This document shows positions 61,798 through 64,000 of a DNA stretch of 64,000 nt, piece by piece (positions within the stretch are counted from its first letter, which is position 1; each line of letters begins with the position of its first letter). Location of the stretch: positions 1 to 64,000 of the forward strand of contig DASSSY010000008.1 of NCBI GenBank assembly GCA_035708205.1. Reading direction: 5' to 3'. Position numbers and translations under genes: made by a program. The notes beneath the pieces were generated by a model, which was not told the DNA's origin, searched no databases, and saw only the letters and a program-made list of their open reading frames with translations. This stretch comes from DASSSY01 sp035708205. GTDB lineage: Bacteria > Bacteroidota > Bacteroidia > Chitinophagales > Chitinophagaceae.

Positions 61798-62337
61798 CTA
61801 AAAGAAGCTTGCGGCTTTACCGATCAATACACGGGTGAGCTGCCGGACGGCAGCTACAGAATGCGCCGTAAAATCGGAATAACGGCGGCTTTGGTAAACA
61901 TACCCGGTTCCCTGTTCTCCGGCTTGCCTGGTCCCCTGTTGGACCGACAGGGAAATGACCGGCAGTCCTTTGTCTCGTCTGCTTGGCGACGGCCGCAGAT
62001 CATCGGGATGCGATGTGCTTTTATAAAAAATTTTGGCGGGGCCATTTTCACTCCATTCCGGAGCATATTCAAGATGAATTAAAGAGATTGCCCCTGAGGA
62101 TAACGCTTCTTTGCCGGAAGACACCTCATTTATTTCGGTATTTCCCTCGCAGTCGTCCCCGGGGATTTCCAGCACAATCTTTACTTCCGTATTGTCCGCA
62201 ATACTTTGAATGTCCGGATCATCGTACCACGGGACATCCTCATCGCCCGGCTCATTGCCGGATTTCCCGTAGTCGTTCGTATGTTTTTTATTGTTCCTCA
62301 TTAGGTTTTGCAGGATTTCAGTTAAGTGACCGCTCAT
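61798..62337 (-). CDS. Hypothetical hydrophilic protein
   Basis: A possible 179-residue soluble protein: MSGHLTEILQNLMRNNKKHT, an acidic DEDVPWYDDPDIQSIADNTE, then VKIVLEIPGDDCEGNTEI and a basic C-terminal third. No signal peptide, no family. Base use and position ahead of the trehalose gene on the same strand make it plausible. It could be a small stress-related protein, but nothing shows this directly. Confidence 0.5.
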   Translation of the reverse strand: MSGHLTEILQNLMRNNKKHTNDYGKSGNEPGDEDVPWYDDPDIQSIADNTEVKIVLEIPGDDCEGNTEINEVSSGKEALSSGAISLIHLEYAPEWSENGPAKIFYKSTSHPDDLRPSPSRRDKGLPVISLSVQQGTRQAGEQGTGYVYQSRRYSDFTAHSVAAVRQLTRVLIGKAASFF

Positions 62338-63025
62338 AATTTTTGCTTTTTAATTAATGAATAATAATTGGATTCAGAGAGCATCTTTTGTTTTCATTAT
62401 GGAGGCCGATGATATCGTTATCCTTGATAAGGGATGAGGTTGTTTTACTTTTTTTGTTTCATAATTTTTTATGGATTGTTATAATGAATTGTTATGCTTT
62501 TGGTGGTGGTAATGTTTTTATTCTCAATCATGTAGATCAGGAAACATATTCCGTGCCATTGCCGTAATGAGCATGTTTTCAGTGGATGCTTTTAAAACCG
62601 GCAGTGAAGAATGGGGACATAATTCATCACTTTGTGGCAAAAAACAAACGGATAATTTTAGTATCGGTAAATTGAAATGGTGATTTACTGCAGGCCCCTG
62701 GATTTACCCGCACCGGCAGTTACACAACAGAATGCTCCGAAATTTCCACATTTGGCCCGGCGGTTTATTTGGAAAATAAACTTTGGCGGCATGACGGAGT
62801 TAACTGTTGCGATGAGGAAAAAAAACATCGGTTTTTGAATTGAATTATACAAAACCTTGCTTAAGCATATTCAATGCCGGTAAGCGCTCATTTGGCATCA
62901 TCATTGAATAAGAACATTAGCGCAATTGATACGGCCGTTCTTGTGGTGGAAGGGGATCAAATGGGTTGCAGGCAGGCTGTTTGATGTGCCGCTATTTCAG
63001 ATTGTTCAAACTAAAGATATCTTTT
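62338..63025. other. Long intergenic region with only weak signals
   Basis: About 690 bases without a credible gene. A sequence at 62893-62908 reads TGGCAT, five bases, TTGAA, a partial match to sigma-54 promoters (TGGCAC-N5-TTGCA), but the essential -12 GC is absent. It lies about 118 bases before the next gene. Otherwise nothing is recognised. Confidence 0.4.
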
Positions 63026-63511
63026 ATGCATACAATTAAGATCACGGAGGGTAGCAAGATAAAGGATGAAACGCTTTATGGTATCGTTCCGGCCGTAAAG
63101 GCGACGTCCGCAATGACATTATTCAGTAAATTGATTGCTGATTCAACCAATAAAAACGTTAAAGAACCAAAGCTTCTCGGGTTGCTTCTAGCCAGGCTTA
63201 TTCCAAAAAAATACCGCCGGGTCGCGTTATTGGCCGGTTGGTGCATGCACTATGGGATAGGGCTTTCCTGGGTATGGGTCTTCCGGTTTTTGGCCCGTAA
63301 AGACAAAAGAGGAACTATATTTACCGATACTTTATTCCTGAGTGCTTTCAGCGGTTTGACAGGTATCCTGTTTTGGAAACTCTTTTTCAGGCTACACCCG
63401 GATCCGCCGGGGGTAAAGGATCCCCTATTTTACCGGCAGCTGTTTTTAGCACATTTAGTATTTGGTGTCGTGGCTATTTTTAGCGATAAAAAACCTGAAG
63501 GAATTACCTGA
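63026..63511 (+). CDS. Hypothetical membrane protein
   Basis: A 161-residue protein with probable membrane helices at about 70-90 (RRVALLAGWCMHYGIGLSWV), about 100-120 (FTDTLFLSAFSGLTGILFWK) and near the C-terminus (QLFLAHLVFGVVAIFS). The N-terminal about 60 residues are soluble and rich in Lys and Thr. No family recognised. ATG at 63026 is chosen over the ORF's earlier start because it lacks the odd Cys-rich lead. Possibly stress-linked by neighbourhood only. Confidence 0.6.
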   Translation: MHTIKITEGSKIKDETLYGIVPAVKATSAMTLFSKLIADSTNKNVKEPKLLGLLLARLIPKKYRRVALLAGWCMHYGIGLSWVWVFRFLARKDKRGTIFTDTLFLSAFSGLTGILFWKLFFRLHPDPPGVKDPLFYRQLFLAHLVFGVVAIFSDKKPEGIT

Positions 63512-63557
63512 TGGTCATGCCTACGGGTACGGGATATGGGATAATGATGCAAGTGGT

Positions 63558-63698
63558 ATGCCCGAAAATCAGGATGAGCTCCCTGGCGGCATGTTTTCCC
63601 CGGCAGCTAAGGATATCGCTGATATGATTAAGTTAATATTTGCTGTAAAAGATAGGGGATTTGAGATAGCGCTCCGCAATCCTGTTGAAGCGAATTAG
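63558..63698 (+). CDS. Small hypothetical protein, uncertain
   Basis: A 46-residue frame, MPENQDELPGGMFSPAAKDI then ADMIKLIFAVKDRGFEIALR, following the membrane protein by 46 bases. Composition is protein-like, but support is weak. Confidence 0.25.
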   Translation: MPENQDELPGGMFSPAAKDIADMIKLIFAVKDRGFEIALRNPVEAN

Positions 63699-63786
63699 GA
63701 TAAGGAGTGTGCTAAAAGATCAAAAAGATATCAGGCTTCTTACCGGTTCCATTTTTTGAAAAATATCCTGTAGAAGCGGTGCGGAT

Positions 63787-63837
63787 AAAAACAAATGTAA
63801 TGAAGCGAATATTACAATATTCGCTTCATTACATTTG
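63787..63837 (-). terminator. 22-bp perfect inverted repeat, probable minus-strand terminator
   Basis: The arms 63792-63813 and 63816-63837 are exact complements with only AC between them. On the minus strand the second arm is followed by TTTTTAT (63787-63791), so it can act as a terminator for a gene entering from the right edge. Confidence 0.6.
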
Positions 63838-63997
63838 ATCCTATGTCGTCCGGGATCATAACGGCAGATGGCATAGCGTACGGAAAGTGATCCATCATAA
63901 AACGGTCGGAAAGCTTCCCGTAAAGGTATATTTTCCTGTGTATGTGCGACCGGGATTTACGGGGCGTCCCTATTACCATAACGGCACCACTGGTCAT
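63812..63997 (-). CDS. Possible 3' end of a gene cut by the window edge
   Basis: A minus-strand frame of at least 61 codons that ends inside the inverted repeat. The peptide (GAVMVIGTPRKSRSHIHRKI, YLYGKLSDRFMMDHF) matches no family I know. The downstream terminator gives slight support. It may be part of a longer gene or chance. Confidence 0.3.
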   Translation of the reverse strand: MTSGAVMVIGTPRKSRSHIHRKIYLYGKLSDRFMMDHFPYAMPSAVMIPDDIGSNVMKRIL

Positions 63998-64000
63998 ATT

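Noticed and set aside
63462..63557. Longer start for the 46-residue frame
   Set aside because: It would overlap the 3' end of the membrane protein, and the added residues are its frame-shifted shadow.

Overview
The window looks like chromosomal DNA of a Bacteroidota bacterium, most likely in or near Chitinophagaceae; the family-level placement is inference from gene content. The evidence is: type IX secretion (T9SS) C-terminal sorting domains of both type A and type B, GldD, a SusC-like TonB-dependent receptor, the Bacteroidota form of the omega subunit, MqnD of the futalosine menaquinone route, and many copies of the Bacteroidota promoter -7 box TAnnTTTG (often with TTTG about 19-20 bp upstream).

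Layout. 1-4.3 kb: two T9SS type B cargo proteins (the first cut by the window edge). 4.7-14.8 kb: housekeeping genes, namely an ABC-F ATPase, trxB, mnmH-selD (selenouridine pathway), a CrtI-like oxidoreductase, mqnD, cmk and msrA. 14.9-26.7 kb: a lectin/PKD T9SS protein, xerD, a LUD-domain protein, a long QueA-like enzyme, tRNA-Cys, smpB, two tandem EGF-type lipoproteins, gyrA and a DbpA-like helicase. 27.3-37.8 kb: a minus-strand secretion block holding two near-identical mosaic T9SS proteins, a 1580-residue beta-propeller/beta-helix T9SS protein and a frameshifted TonB-dependent receptor. 39.3-43.1 kb: an FAH-family enzyme, a 49-residue lipoprotein, mpl and two DUF1573 proteins. 43.2-47.7 kb: a tight envelope operon bamD-rpoZ-coaBC-DUF4835-DUF4296-gldD, followed by tRNA-Arg. 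47.9-51.6 kb: tRNAs, a DUF4142 protein, a CinA-C protein and an Asp/Arg-rich KGG-repeat stress protein. 52.3-55.0 kb: a signalling cassette (NarL-type regulator, lipoprotein, 7-TM protein, histidine kinase). 55.0-57.3 kb: a decaying stretch with a Crp/Fnr remnant, an MDR oxidoreductase and a broken DHFR-family gene. 57.5-64 kb: tRNA-Leu, an atypical NtrC-type regulator, a fused trehalose synthase/phosphatase and hypothetical genes.

How the parts connect. The envelope operon and T9SS-related genes supply outer-membrane assembly and export machinery; the large CTD proteins are its cargo. The KGG, DUF4142, CinA-C and trehalose genes suggest a general-stress neighbourhood. The most interesting unexplained signal is a cluster of AAAA(A/G)CCTG repeats in near-helical phase upstream of the NarL-type response regulator, with a matching cluster upstream of the duplicated T9SS block. 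This suggests, but does not prove, that the four-gene signalling cassette controls that secretion block. No CRISPR array, prophage or intact insertion sequence was seen.
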